Source: Candidatus Methanomethylophilaceae archaeon
GTDB taxonomy: Archaea > Thermoplasmatota > Thermoplasmata > Methanomassiliicoccales > Methanomethylophilaceae
Assembly (NCBI GenBank): GCA_944320485.1
Contig: CALUHQ010000050.1
Span: 24,013 to 88,012 of the forward strand
DNA length: 64,000 nt
Direction: 5' to 3'
Shown here piece by piece: positions 51,113 to 59,034 of the stretch; within the stretch, counting starts at the first letter, position 1, and every line of letters begins with the position of its first letter. The notes beneath the pieces are model-generated. The model had not been told where the DNA came from, ran no database searches, and was given only the letters and a program-made list of their open reading frames with translations. Both the position numbers and the translations under genes were made by a program.

Positions 51113-51581
51113 GCCTCTTCGCCTCCTCCCTCCTCTTGATGAGGTTCAGCTCGTTCACGGCCAGACTCACGGCGTAGACGCTCACGTCCCAGAAACGGTC
51201 GCTGGTGGACAGGACCTCCCCCTGAGAGTTCTCGAGGGTGTACAGCCAAGCGAGCTCCCCCTTCCCGCTCTTGCGGACGGTGCGGTAGAGCTTGAGGTCG
51301 CAGATCCCGATCAGGAACGTTTTCTCGTATCCCGTTGGGGGCTTGGCCTCCATGGCCTTCTCCTGCAGCTCCACGGCCAGCGTCAGGGCCTGTTCGTAGG
51401 CCCCCACGATGTTCTTCCTCTCCCCGTCGGGGACGCTGCGGACGACGTACTGCTCCCTGTCCTTGCCCTTGACCTGCGTGGGAACGATCCTGAGAGTGAT
51501 CTCGTAGTTGCCGAGGTTGCGGATGGGCTTCTCCTTCAACCTCTCCCTCTTCTGGGTCGGGGTCTCCCCGGGATCGCTCAT
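51099..51581 (-). CDS. hypothetical protein
   Basis: A 160-aa basic protein. 'NLGNYEITLRIVPTQVKGKD' and 'KTFLIGICDLKLYRTVRKSG' are strands; 'QALTLAVELQEKAMEAK' and the end 'AVNELNLIKRREEAKRHDP' are helices. ATGA overlap upstream, 14-bp overlap downstream. Confidence 0.55.
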   Translation of the reverse strand: MSDPGETPTQKRERLKEKPIRNLGNYEITLRIVPTQVKGKDREQYVVRSVPDGERKNIVGAYEQALTLAVELQEKAMEAKPPTGYEKTFLIGICDLKLYRTVRKSGKGELAWLYTLENSQGEVLSTSDRFWDVSVYAVSLAVNELNLIKRREEAKRHDPL

Positions 51582-52099
51582 GGTGTCCCCCCGCACATCT
51601 GGGACAGCCTCGCGCCGTCCCTAATGAGGAAGTCCACCGACTGCACCGCCTGGATCAGGGCCGCCCTGTCCTCCTCGGAGTCCAGCTTGGCGGCCATGGA
51701 GAGGATCACCCTCCTGGGACCCTCGTGATACTCCACGGCGTCCACCTTCGGGATGACGACACGGTCCCTCGCGGCGTACGAGCGGATGTAGAACTCGCCC
51801 ATCCTGCCGTCGTCCTCGAGACGCTTGGTGGCGGTCGCCCTCGGGTACCCGAGCTCGATGCAGGCCGAGTTGAAGCTCATGCCCTTGTCGGCCAGTCCCA
51901 TGATGGCGGACACGTCCACCCTTCCGGCGGCCTTCGCCTGCGAGTCCCTGACGATGTTCTCGTACTCGCTAAGCCTTCCCGCCCTGTCGAAGCGGTTGCG
52001 GATGGCCCTCTCGGTGATGCCCAGGAAGGCTGCCACCTGCTTGGGCGTCCTGCCCTCCCTGAGCATCCCGACGATCTCATCCAAAGTCACGACGGGCAT
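51578..52099 (-). CDS. helix-turn-helix protein
   Basis: A 173-aa protein. Two HTH-like units: 'TLDEIVGMLREGRTPKQVAA' with 'FLGITERAIRNRFDRAG' (residues 4-42) and 'SAIMGLADKGMSFNSACIEL' with 'GYPRATATKRLEDDG' (about 65-100). The C-terminal helical part may mediate dimers. ATG 52099 follows GAGGAG; GTG 52108 overlapping the PCNA stop is an alternative. It may regulate or load on replication DNA next to PCNA. Confidence 0.62.
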   Translation of the reverse strand: MPVVTLDEIVGMLREGRTPKQVAAFLGITERAIRNRFDRAGRLSEYENIVRDSQAKAAGRVDVSAIMGLADKGMSFNSACIELGYPRATATKRLEDDGRMGEFYIRSYAARDRVVIPKVDAVEYHEGPRRVILSMAAKLDSEEDRAALIQAVQSVDFLIRDGARLSQMCGGTP

Positions 52100-52104
52100 C
52101 GCCC

Positions 52105-52845
52105 TCACTCCTCGGCTTCCCCTTCGATCAGCCTGGGGGCGAGGTAGTAGACCGTCGTGAACGGCTCGTTGGACGCTATCTTGAGAGGATAGTCGTTGTC
52201 CAGCGAGATCAGGACGTTGCCCTTGATCCCCTTTAGCGCGGAGACAACGTAGTCGAGCTGGAAGTTGGACCTCATGCTCCTCTCCGAGGTTATCTCGGGA
52301 TCGGTGTACTTCATCCCAGCAAGGGCGTCGTCGGAGACGGACAGGGACAGTCCCTCCGGCCCGCATGCGATGGTGATCATGTCCGTGACGTTCATCGAGG
52401 CCGAGAACAGCTTCTCCACGTCCGCTGTGTTGAGGGGGAAGATGAAGTCGATGTCCATGCTCCTGACCTCGACGCGGGTGTGGATGCCGCCTATGCGGAT
52501 GCGCGTGTGGATCTTCCCCGCGTCGAGCCTCATGTAGGCACCGTCGTCGGTGATGGTCACGACCTCCCCGTCGGGGAGGACGTTCACCGCCTCGATGAAC
52601 CTCTTGAAGGGTACCGAGGCGTTCTGGGGCTTCTCCCCCTTCTCGGCGTCGTAGGGGTCGCACTCGTAGGACTGCATGGTGTTGGACCACACGATGATCT
52701 CGAGCAGGGCGATGTTGGAGCTGTCCCTGATGCCGATCCTCCACCCGTCCGAGGTGTACTCGATGTTCAGGTCGTCCATCGGGATGATTCCCGCCCTCGA
52801 GATGAGGGATCTGAGCATGGACTTGTCCATGACAGCCCTCATCAT
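52105..52845 (-). CDS. pcn: PCNA sliding clamp
   Basis: A 246-aa PCNA-family clamp, the usual length. 'RSLISRAGIIPMDDLNIEYT' start, the two-domain repeat, 'DGAYMRLDAGKIHTRIRIGG' near the inter-domain loop, 'DMITIACGPEGLSLSVSDDA' in domain two, and the final 'FTTVYYLAPRLIEGEAEE' (the 'YYLAPR' end is a PCNA hallmark). A trimer encircles DNA and tethers polymerase, FEN1 and ligase. It lies in the leftward element operon, so it is probably an element-encoded clamp besides the host one. Start overlaps the previous gene (ATGA). Confidence 0.9.
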   Translation of the reverse strand: MMRAVMDKSMLRSLISRAGIIPMDDLNIEYTSDGWRIGIRDSSNIALLEIIVWSNTMQSYECDPYDAEKGEKPQNASVPFKRFIEAVNVLPDGEVVTITDDGAYMRLDAGKIHTRIRIGGIHTRVEVRSMDIDFIFPLNTADVEKLFSASMNVTDMITIACGPEGLSLSVSDDALAGMKYTDPEITSERSMRSNFQLDYVVSALKGIKGNVLISLDNDYPLKIASNEPFTTVYYLAPRLIEGEAEE

Positions 52846-52985
52846 TCAGACACCTCCCCGTCATCGGTGTCGATGTCGGAACGGACCTCCACGTATCCGT
52901 CGGGGGTCTTACCATCCAACAGGGACTCGATGATCCCGTCGTCCCTTCCGTTGTCTGCTTTCTGCTTCTGCTCGATGTTGCACAT
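52842..52985 (-). CDS. 47-aa acidic protein
   Basis: A 47-aa protein (MCNIEQKQKADNGRDDGIIE…) ending acidic. AAAAGGAGG before ATG 52985 is a strong ribosome site; ATG 53081 in the same frame, overlapping the previous stop, would give 79 aa. The leader shares CCAAACCCCTTCC with that of 40849-41430. Overlaps the PCNA start by 4 bp, so it may set PCNA translation. Confidence 0.5.
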   Translation of the reverse strand: MCNIEQKQKADNGRDDGIIESLLDGKTPDGYVEVRSDIDTDDGEVSE

Positions 52986-53077
52986 TTCACGTTCCTCCTT
53001 TTCGTTCTGGGTTTCTTCGGAAGGGGTTTGGATGGCGTCCGCTGGACGGATGCACTGGTAATCGTACAGGACGGGGG

Positions 53078-53272
53078 TCATGAGAACACGTCCAGGATGG
53101 GGCGGGCCAGGTCGATCGCGATGATCACCGCGAAGCACAGCCCCATGACGGTTGCGAAGCGGGAGACGGTGTCGAAGCCCTCCTCCACGTCGTCCTCCGT
53201 CTCCGTCAGCCGCCTCTCAAGGGACTCCACACGCATGTGGAGATAGGCGATGTCCGATGCCTGGTCGGTCAT
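53078..53272 (-). CDS. coiled-coil single-TM protein
   Basis: A 64-aa protein: coiled coil 'YLHMRVESLERRLTETEDDV' followed by a TM helix 'ATVMGLCFAVIIAIDLARPI'. Overlaps the wHTH gene upstream by 4 bp. Could be a holin-like or anchor protein; no more can be said. Confidence 0.6.
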   Translation of the reverse strand: MTDQASDIAYLHMRVESLERRLTETEDDVEEGFDTVSRFATVMGLCFAVIIAIDLARPILDVFS

Positions 53273-53709
53273 CTGACCACCTCCCACTGGTCGGCTCCCC
53301 CCGAGGTGCGGACCTTCCCGTCGCGACGGAGGTTGTACAGGATGGACGAGACCATCTGTAGGTCGGCGCCGATGCTCTCGGCTATCTCGGCCTTGGTCAT
53401 CGGGGCGTCCGAGCCGTTCATCAGGTTGATGATGCGGACACGGCACTCGGCCCTCTCTGTGCAGTGGGGGCTCATCCTCGGAAGCGATGCGACACCGGGG
53501 ACGGACCACTCGAAGTGCTTCTCGCACCTGATCTTGTAGACGGCGCCAGCATCGTCGAGGATCCTCAGAGCCCCTACAATCTCGCGGACCGTGTGGCCCG
53601 TCATGTCCGAGATCTGCTTGGAGGTCATCGGTGACCCCGACTCGGAGAGGATGGCATGGACCTCGGCAGCCAGTACCCTCTTCCTAGAGGTGAAGCTGGT
53701 CACGCGCAT
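53269..53709 (-). CDS. double winged-helix protein, copy 2
   Basis: A 146-aa protein with two winged helices: 'PMTSKQISDMTGHTVREIVG' to 'ILDDAGAVYKIR' and 'PMTKAEIAESIGADLQMVSS' to 'LRRDGKVRTSGG'. The same pattern is found in 53700-54206, so they are tandem paralogs. Probable DNA-binding regulators. Confidence 0.68.
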   Translation of the reverse strand: MRVTSFTSRKRVLAAEVHAILSESGSPMTSKQISDMTGHTVREIVGALRILDDAGAVYKIRCEKHFEWSVPGVASLPRMSPHCTERAECRVRIINLMNGSDAPMTKAEIAESIGADLQMVSSILYNLRRDGKVRTSGGADQWEVVR

Positions 53710-54206
53710 CCCCCCGTGTCCTCGGAATCGTCTTTCGAGGAGGTGCGGGACCACAGAGACGGACTCCCGCTCGTGACGCTGACCTTCCCGTCGCGCTTGA
53801 GCTGTAGGAGGATGCCCCTCACCAGACCGCTCTCGGCACCGACGATCTGGGCTATCTCCGCGGACCTAAGCGGCCTGTCGGAAGAGCTCAGGAGGTCGAT
53901 GACGCGGGAACGGCACTCGCGCCTCACGACATACGGCTGTGCGGCGGGGATGTTGAGGCTCCTGCCCGGCAGCTCCCACAGGATGGGGTCCGTCCTCGGG
54001 ACCTTGACCACCGATCCGATCCTGAACAGGGTCTGTAGGATGCCCCTGACCTCACCGGGACCGAATCCCGTGATGTCGGAGAGCTCCTTGGTGGACATGG
54101 GGGCCGTCGCACCGTCGAGCGTAGCGAGTACCGCGTCCGCGATGTGCTTCCTCGGCGTGGATCTGGCGTTGACCCCGCGGACTCCTGCGGTCGGGTTCAC
54201 ATCCAC
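53700..54206 (-). CDS. double winged-helix protein, copy 1
   Basis: A 168-aa protein: 'PMSTKELSDITGFGPGEVRG' to 'FRIGSVVKVPR' and 'PLRSAEIAQIVGAESGLVRG' to 'LKRDGKVSVTSG', then an acidic end. Paralog of its downstream neighbour with which it overlaps by 10 bp. Overlaps the methyltransferase C-terminal gene by 10 bp. Confidence 0.68.
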   Translation of the reverse strand: MDVNPTAGVRGVNARSTPRKHIADAVLATLDGATAPMSTKELSDITGFGPGEVRGILQTLFRIGSVVKVPRTDPILWELPGRSLNIPAAQPYVVRRECRSRVIDLLSSSDRPLRSAEIAQIVGAESGLVRGILLQLKRDGKVSVTSGSPSLWSRTSSKDDSEDTGGCA

Positions 54207-54613
54207 TCCCCCAGAGTGCGCTGGCTACCGTCCCACGTCCTCTTCACGTACATGCCGTCGAAGATGGCCATGAGGCAGTCGACCACGATCGAGTTGCCCG
54301 CCTGCTTGTAGAGCTGGTTGTCCGAGGTGCCGATGGCCTTGGCCGCGTCGAAGGCGTAGTCGGGCTGACCCATGAGGCGCCAGCACTCGCGGGGTGTCAG
54401 GTAGCGGATGCGGAGCTTCTGATGATCCATCATCGCGACCCCGTGGATGTCCTGGCAGGTGAGCGCGAACGATGTCCCGTCGGTCTTGAACCTCGGTCCG
54501 TTCTGACGCTTCACCGCCCTGCCCGGCGTGAGCATGGAGACCGCCTCTCCCTCGCCGATTTCGGGAAGGAGCTCAGTTCTGTCGTATGGAACTGCGACCG
54601 CAGGCTCAGTCAT
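54197..54613 (-). CDS. cytosine-C5 DNA methyltransferase, C-terminal half
   Basis: A 138-aa protein holding the motifs missing from 54963-56585: motif IX 'RYLTPRECWRLMGQPDYAF' (about 80-98) and motif X 'YKQAGNSIVVDCLMAIF' (about 108-124), with the end of the target-recognition region before them. It must pair with the N-terminal protein to be active, as in the split enzymes M.AquI and M.EcoHK31I (also divided before motif IX). A zinc-ribbon gene lies between the two halves. Confidence 0.8.
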   Translation of the reverse strand: MTEPAVAVPYDRTELLPEIGEGEAVSMLTPGRAVKRQNGPRFKTDGTSFALTCQDIHGVAMMDHQKLRIRYLTPRECWRLMGQPDYAFDAAKAIGTSDNQLYKQAGNSIVVDCLMAIFDGMYVKRTWDGSQRTLGEWM

Positions 54614-54962
54614 CGACCCCACCCCCGAGGGAATCGAGGATGAATTCCGCGACTCTCATGGCCTCCTCGCGATTGAGGAACAGATCCACCTGAGCATAGT
54701 CGGTCTGCTCGGACCTCATGGCGACGCACATGGCACCGTCCTCTTCGTCGGTGCGATAGAACTCTACATCCCCATAGTCGGAGTTGATGTAGCATCTGGT
54801 GTCGGGGACGTATCTCATCACCGACTTGCCCTGCGGAAGCGTGCCCTCGCAACGAGGACAGTAGTAGCGGACCTCTGATCCCTCCTCGGGTCTAGACTCG
54901 CTGATGGACGTGAGCCTGCACAGCTTGCCGCAGGAGGTGCATCTGTAGATGAAATCCTCCAT
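54606..54962 (-). CDS. zinc-binding protein between methyltransferase halves
   Basis: A 118-aa protein. 'YRCTSCGKLCRLT' and 'YYCPRCEGTLPQGKS' form a zinc site; the C-terminal half is alpha/beta ('YAQVDLFLNREEAMRVAEFI'). It follows the N-terminal methyltransferase half directly and overlaps the C-terminal half by 8 bp, so it may be part of the complex or a late insertion. Confidence 0.6.
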   Translation of the reverse strand: MEDFIYRCTSCGKLCRLTSISESRPEEGSEVRYYCPRCEGTLPQGKSVMRYVPDTRCYINSDYGDVEFYRTDEEDGAMCVAMRSEQTDYAQVDLFLNREEAMRVAEFILDSLGGGVDD

Positions 54963-56585
54963 TCAGGCACCCCCTCCGTTCTGGGAATCGACGATCAGGG
55001 AGCTCTTCCCGCCGAAGCGGTTCGCCATGACCGTCGGGGCGTACCCGTCCTTCCCGTGGACGCGGCCCGACTGATCCTTCATCCCCCTGATGTTCCCGAC
55101 GACGTCGATCCTGGGTTCGCTGACGTCAATCTTCGGCATCTGGTTTCCACCAGTGGCGAAGGTCGTGAGCGTGGGGGCCAGACCCTGCGGGTCGTAGACG
55201 CGGCCCGCCATGTCGTAGCTTCCCGGGATCTTCCCAGCGATCACGATGCGTCCGTCCTCGTCGGATGGATCACAGGCAGGGACTGTCGGTTCGGCATCTT
55301 GGTTCGGCACTTGGTTCGGCGAACCATCCGTCGGTTCGGAGTTCGGTTCGTGGTCAGTGCGGTAGTCCTCCATCGACCCCTGGGTGATGATGAAGTTGCC
55401 GCCGTGACGTGTCCGATCGCATGTGAGGGCCCTCGCCTCTGCATCTGCCGTCCTCGGTTTCCATCCGAGACCGTGTCCCAAGGAATCGTGGCGTCTCTTG
55501 TGCTCCTCGTAGAGGGCGATCTTCTCGTCCGAAAGGTAGAACCCCTCGTCCACGTCGTCCTCGAGGACGTCCCTCAGACGCCTGTCCGTGGGATGCCCCG
55601 TCGGGAAGCGGAACCTCAGCCCCTCGATGCAGGACACCATGAAGCAGCGGGACCTGTTCTGCGGGACGTCGAAGTCCGTGGCGTTGAGGATCTGGTACGA
55701 GGATGTGTATCCAAGACTGGTCAGGAAGTCGATCCACTTGTTGAACGCCCCGACGTTCTTCTGGTTGAGGATCGCGGGGACATTCTCCATGACAAGGCAC
55801 TCGGGGGCATGGCCGTTATTGACGGCGTCCTCGATGAGCCTGCCGACCTCCCAGAGGAGGGCGGACCTCGTTCCGGAACCCTTCTCCATCCCGCGCTGGG
55901 CGCCTGCCACGGAGAGGTCCTGGCAGTTATGCGTCTCTACCCCCCCCTGGATGTAGAAGCTCTCGGTGCGCTCGACTGTGATGTCGTAGACCTTCTCGTC
56001 GTAGTTGTTGGGGGCGCACTCGAGTACCTTCACGGATCCGTAGACGGGCTTGCCGTCCTCCGAATCGCAGGTGATGGTGCGGAGGATGTCGCCGCCCCTG
56101 ATTCTCCCCGCCTCGGACCAGACCCACAGTCCGTCCTTGTTGCGACGGCGGAACAGATGGTTGTCGGTGCAACGGATCGGATTGTGTCCCTCGACGCGGA
56201 GGGTGAGTGTGGGCTTCGTTCCCGTGCATCCGGCGGCGATGACGCGGTGGTAACCGCCGTCGTGGGAGTACACGCAGTCGCCGACCTCCACGTCGCGGAT
56301 GCAGACCCATCCCTTGGCCGTGAGCACCTTGACGTCCCCCGTCAGGCAGGGGAAGCTGTAGGTGACTAGGTCGCACTCTGGCAGGTGCTCGAGCTTGGTG
56401 ATGTCGCCGAGCTGGTTGACTGGACCGTGGATGGCTTCGTATGAGGCAATGGCATGTTTGTCGATCTCGGATGTGCCGACGACCTCGTAGGGGATGCCCA
56501 GCCTCTTGAGGGCCATCGCCTGGGCGCCGATGCCGCTGAAAAGCTCGACCACGCGGAGGGGGTCCTCTGGTGTGGGTACCTTCAC
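54963..56585 (-). CDS. cytosine-C5 DNA methyltransferase, N-terminal half with intein
   Basis: A 540-aa precursor (399 aa after splicing). Motif I 'VVELFSGIGAQAMALKRLGI' (13-32), motif IV 'YSFP-CQDLS' split by the intein at residue 80, motif VI 'LVMENVPAI', motif VIII 'VPQNRSRCF', then a target-recognition region with 'GRVYDPQGLAPTLTTFATGG' and 'GRVHGKDGYAPTVMANRFGG'. Motifs IX-X are on the separate gene 54197-54613. It transfers a methyl group from S-adenosylmethionine to C5 of cytosine in DNA. GTG 56585 gives the GTGA overlap seen elsewhere. Splicing must rebuild the catalytic Cys, so the enzyme is inactive until then. Likely protects element DNA from host restriction. Confidence 0.85.
   Translation of the reverse strand: MKVPTPEDPLRVVELFSGIGAQAMALKRLGIPYEVVGTSEIDKHAIASYEAIHGPVNQLGDITKLEHLPECDLVTYSFPCLTGDVKVLTAKGWVCIRDVEVGDCVYSHDGGYHRVIAAGCTGTKPTLTLRVEGHNPIRCTDNHLFRRRNKDGLWVWSEAGRIRGGDILRTITCDSEDGKPVYGSVKVLECAPNNYDEKVYDITVERTESFYIQGGVETHNCQDLSVAGAQRGMEKGSGTRSALLWEVGRLIEDAVNNGHAPECLVMENVPAILNQKNVGAFNKWIDFLTSLGYTSSYQILNATDFDVPQNRSRCFMVSCIEGLRFRFPTGHPTDRRLRDVLEDDVDEGFYLSDEKIALYEEHKRRHDSLGHGLGWKPRTADAEARALTCDRTRHGGNFIITQGSMEDYRTDHEPNSEPTDGSPNQVPNQDAEPTVPACDPSDEDGRIVIAGKIPGSYDMAGRVYDPQGLAPTLTTFATGGNQMPKIDVSEPRIDVVGNIRGMKDQSGRVHGKDGYAPTVMANRFGGKSSLIVDSQNGGGA
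55926..56348 (-). other. mini-intein (141 aa)
   Basis: Protein residues 80-220 of the precursor. Block A 'CLTGDVKVLTAKGW' (Cys1), block B 'PIRCTDNHLFRR' (T-x-x-H), block F 'KVYDITVERTESFYIQGG', block G 'VETHN' then Cys+1. All class-1 splicing residues are present. There is no room for a homing endonuclease. Insertion is exactly before the catalytic Cys of the PC motif, so the +1 nucleophile and the enzyme's nucleophile are the same residue. Confidence 0.9.
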
Positions 56586-56875
56586 GGTTCCACCCCCGTA
56601 TGTTCGATCAGGGACTCCAACGCTTCCTTCGGGAACCACGTTCCGATGGATATGGGGATGGGTTCCCTCTGGTCAGACAGGTCCCGAATAACCAAGGCGT
56701 GTCCGTAATCGGTGATTTCGATGGCGTACCTCCTGTTCTTGACGATGCTGAACAGCAGGTCCCTGACGGGGCCGTCGCTGACGTCGAACGTGAGAGTGAA
56801 CTCGGAACCGGTGGCGGAGTTCGACACCGTCGACCCGACGATCCTCGCCTCGCGGGAGATCGGGAGTGCGTTCAT
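56582..56875 (-). CDS. hypothetical beta-rich protein
   Basis: A 97-aa protein, 'GSEFTLTFDVSDGPVRDLLF' and 'KNRRYAIEITDYGHALVIRD' strands and a C-terminal helix. Overlaps the methyltransferase gene by 4 bp (GTGA). No family recognised. Confidence 0.58.
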   Translation of the reverse strand: MNALPISREARIVGSTVSNSATGSEFTLTFDVSDGPVRDLLFSIVKNRRYAIEITDYGHALVIRDLSDQREPIPISIGTWFPKEALESLIEHTGVEP

Positions 56876-57225
56876 TCCCTCACCCCCTCGAGAAACAGGC
56901 CGTGGTAGTCCTCATGGGAGCCACGCCTCGTCGGGAGCCCCCTCGGGTTCGCCGCCGGGATCCTCTGGAGCCTGCCCTCCTTCCTCATTCCCTCGCGGAT
57001 GTAGTGGAGGACGCACTCGGACTCGTCGCGGAATATGCCGTCCTCGAGGTCCCTGTCCACCACATCGCGGAGCCCCTTCGGAAGGGACTCGCGGGTCGGC
57101 GTCCCGGCATCGGACTCGACGAGATTGCGGATGTACTCGGACATCGACATGCCGTTCGACTCGGCGTTGCGCTCGACGGTCTCGCGGACGTCCTCGGGGA
57201 GACGGATGGTGATCTTGTCCATCAT
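56872..57225 (-). CDS. CopG-type RHH protein
   Basis: A 117-aa protein. 'KITIRLPEDVRETVERNAES' plus 'GMSMSEYIRNLVES' (residues 3-38) is a textbook ribbon-helix-helix. The C-terminal part has another helical region. Likely a repressor, for example of its own operon or of the recombinase gene upstream. Confidence 0.78.
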   Translation of the reverse strand: MMDKITIRLPEDVRETVERNAESNGMSMSEYIRNLVESDAGTPTRESLPKGLRDVVDRDLEDGIFRDESECVLHYIREGMRKEGRLQRIPAANPRGLPTRRGSHEDYHGLFLEGVRE

Positions 57226-57683
57226 TCCGCCTCCTCGGTGTCGTCCCTCTCGGGGGACTGCGCCTTGACGGGATCGTCGGGGCTATGCCTCACGTAGTCG
57301 TAGACGGCACGCATGAACAGAGTCTGGACGCTACGCCCCTCGGACTCCGCGCGTTCGCGGAGCTTCTGATTCAGCAGGGGTGCGAGAGAGTAGTTGCGCG
57401 ATTCCGAGTCCTCGTGTACAATCTCCGTGGGGATGTAGGGGCGCGGTTCGTACTCCGAAGTCGCTAGGAAATCCTCGACAACCTTGTCGTAGACCACGGA
57501 GGGCAGTCTGCGCTCCTCCACGATGATGTGCTCCAAGCGGAATTGCAGTCCCTTCGGCATCGAACAGCGCAGGTTGGGACGGATCTTCGGCTTCGAACGG
57601 GGCTTTTCCTCCGCAGGGGCGTCGGAACCGTTCGTAAAGGGTTCAAGGGTGTCCGTAAAGGGTTCCCTTTCCGAACGGGTCAT
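57222..57683 (-). CDS. hypothetical protein with RHH-like C-terminus
   Basis: A 153-aa protein. Basic, disordered N-terminus encoded by the iteron-like repeats ('REPFTDTLEPFTNG'), a middle beta-helical part, and a C-terminal 'YSLAPLLNQKLRERAESEGR' plus helix that reads as ribbon-helix-helix. Overlaps the recombinase gene (ATGA). Confidence 0.58.
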   Translation of the reverse strand: MTRSEREPFTDTLEPFTNGSDAPAEEKPRSKPKIRPNLRCSMPKGLQFRLEHIIVEERRLPSVVYDKVVEDFLATSEYEPRPYIPTEIVHEDSESRNYSLAPLLNQKLRERAESEGRSVQTLFMRAVYDYVRHSPDDPVKAQSPERDDTEEAE

Positions 57684-57775
57684 TCTACCACCCTTTCCGA
57701 ACGGATTTCGCCCTCAATTCCGACCCTTTCCGTACAACCCCCTTTCCTAACGCCTACCGCCTGTTCGTAAAGGGT
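57628..57775. repeat. iteron-like cluster
   Basis: Seven copies of a ~14-bp sequence close to (G)TTCGTAAAGGGT or its complement CCCTTTCCGAACGG: starts at 57628, 57651, 57665, 57691, 57724, 57740 and 57762. Copies 1, 2 and 7 point one way, 3-6 the other; 2 and 3 abut as a palindrome (AAAGGGTTCCCTTT). The cluster spans the 4-bp junction of two genes. It could be recombinase sites, a replication origin or operators. Confidence 0.65.
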
Positions 57776-58627
57776 CATGTAGGGCGTGTAGCGATCCTTC
57801 GTCCCCTTGTAGCGGTAGTAGTAGACGTAGTCGGAGTCCTTGATCGTGTAGTTCGGATCCTTCGCTTTGGCGACGGCAACCTTCTTGAGCCTTCTGCTAG
57901 GCACAGACTCCCTCGGGCGCATCTCGGCTATGAGAACCGTCACGCTGACCCCGATGTACTTCGCCGCCTGCCTGAGAGAGACCCCTTCGCGTGCGAGAGA
58001 CATGAGGTAGTCCTCCGTGACCGTGCGCGTGCCGATGACCCCGTTTTCAGGGTCGGGGGCTTGGTATCTTCCCTCGGGAGCGGTCGGGATGTCCTCGATG
58101 AACATGAAGGCCGCGGGGCGCCCGACGTTGCTTCCGTGGTCTCCCTGCGACTTCTTCCTCTGCATCCCTATCGAGGTCTTGCGGGACAGTTCCTCGTTGA
58201 ACTTCGCGTTCGTGAAGCTGTTGAATGACGTGAGAATCTTGCCGGCATCAGACTTAGGATCGATGTCGGTAGCGACGAAACGCACGAGGGCGTGCCTGTC
58301 GTTGATGAGCTTCTGGACGTACTTGAAGTCGCCATTGGGTTCGTCGGAACGGGTCAGCCTCGACTGGTCGTACACTACGACGTAGTTCACGTCACCGAGC
58401 GAGAGGCGTCCAAGCATCTCGAGGAACTTCGGACGGTTGATGGTGGAACCGGTGTGCTCCTCGGAATACTCGCCGACGATCCTGTAGCCGTACTTCTCGC
58501 AGTAGGCACGACACAGGGGCAACTGGTTCTCGACTGTCTGGTCGGAATCATCCGTGGACACACGGGCGTAGATGACCGCGGTCTGGACACCGCCTTGGTC
58601 GAGCTCCTGAGACTCGGGGGAGGTCAT
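57680..58627 (-). CDS. serine recombinase
   Basis: A 315-aa protein. The catalytic domain is residues about 15-160: 'AVIYARVSTDDSDQTVENQL' (Ser24 nucleophile), 'YVVVYDQSRLTRSDE' (Arg residues), and helix E 'NEELSRKTSIGMQRKKSQG'. A helix-turn-helix 'LAREGVSLRQAAKYIGVSVT' lies near residue 210-235, then a basic C-terminal region with 'YYRYKGTKDRYTP'. Too short for a large serine integrase but longer than resolvases of 185 aa. It may integrate or resolve the element. The iteron-like cluster at its 3' end is a candidate site. Confidence 0.85.
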   Translation of the reverse strand: MTSPESQELDQGGVQTAVIYARVSTDDSDQTVENQLPLCRAYCEKYGYRIVGEYSEEHTGSTINRPKFLEMLGRLSLGDVNYVVVYDQSRLTRSDEPNGDFKYVQKLINDRHALVRFVATDIDPKSDAGKILTSFNSFTNAKFNEELSRKTSIGMQRKKSQGDHGSNVGRPAAFMFIEDIPTAPEGRYQAPDPENGVIGTRTVTEDYLMSLAREGVSLRQAAKYIGVSVTVLIAEMRPRESVPSRRLKKVAVAKAKDPNYTIKDSDYVYYYRYKGTKDRYTPYMTLYEQAVGVRKGGCTERVGIEGEIRSERVVE

Positions 58628-59034
58628 GCCGTCGCCCCCTTGCTAAGGATGCGGTTGACCCTGACCATGTCGTTCCTCTGCGCGGCGATGATCAACTGGC
58701 GGAACTCGTCCATCAGGTCGTAGGCGCGCTTAACCCTCTTGAGGTCGGAGACCTCCTGCGGGGTGACCTCGGGGGACTTGATCCTCTTGCATACGTACTC
58801 GTAGCCCTGGCGGTTGAAGGTCTCGGGGTCGTTCCTCTCGGAGCGCATCCTCTCGTTGTAGGAGACCAGAAGCAGCATGCTCTTGTCCGAGATGCCGTCC
58901 AGATTGCGGACCCACCTCTGGTTGATGGCCTTCCAGTATGCTACGATGGCCTCGGGCGGGGCGTAGGGGCCGATGACCCTGAACAGAACCTCGAGGATCT
59001 GGTTGCCCTTGACGGGATCCGTGGGAACGGTCAT
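58624..59034 (-). CDS. helical hypothetical protein
   Basis: A 136-aa protein, all helical: 'NQILEVLFRVIGPYAPPEAI', 'MRSERNDPETFNRQGYEYVC', 'QEVSDLKRVKRAYDLMDEFR'. Overlaps the recombinase and the upstream recombinase-like gene (ATGA). Possibly a recombinase accessory factor. Confidence 0.58.
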   Translation of the reverse strand: MTVPTDPVKGNQILEVLFRVIGPYAPPEAIVAYWKAINQRWVRNLDGISDKSMLLLVSYNERMRSERNDPETFNRQGYEYVCKRIKSPEVTPQEVSDLKRVKRAYDLMDEFRQLIIAAQRNDMVRVNRILSKGATA

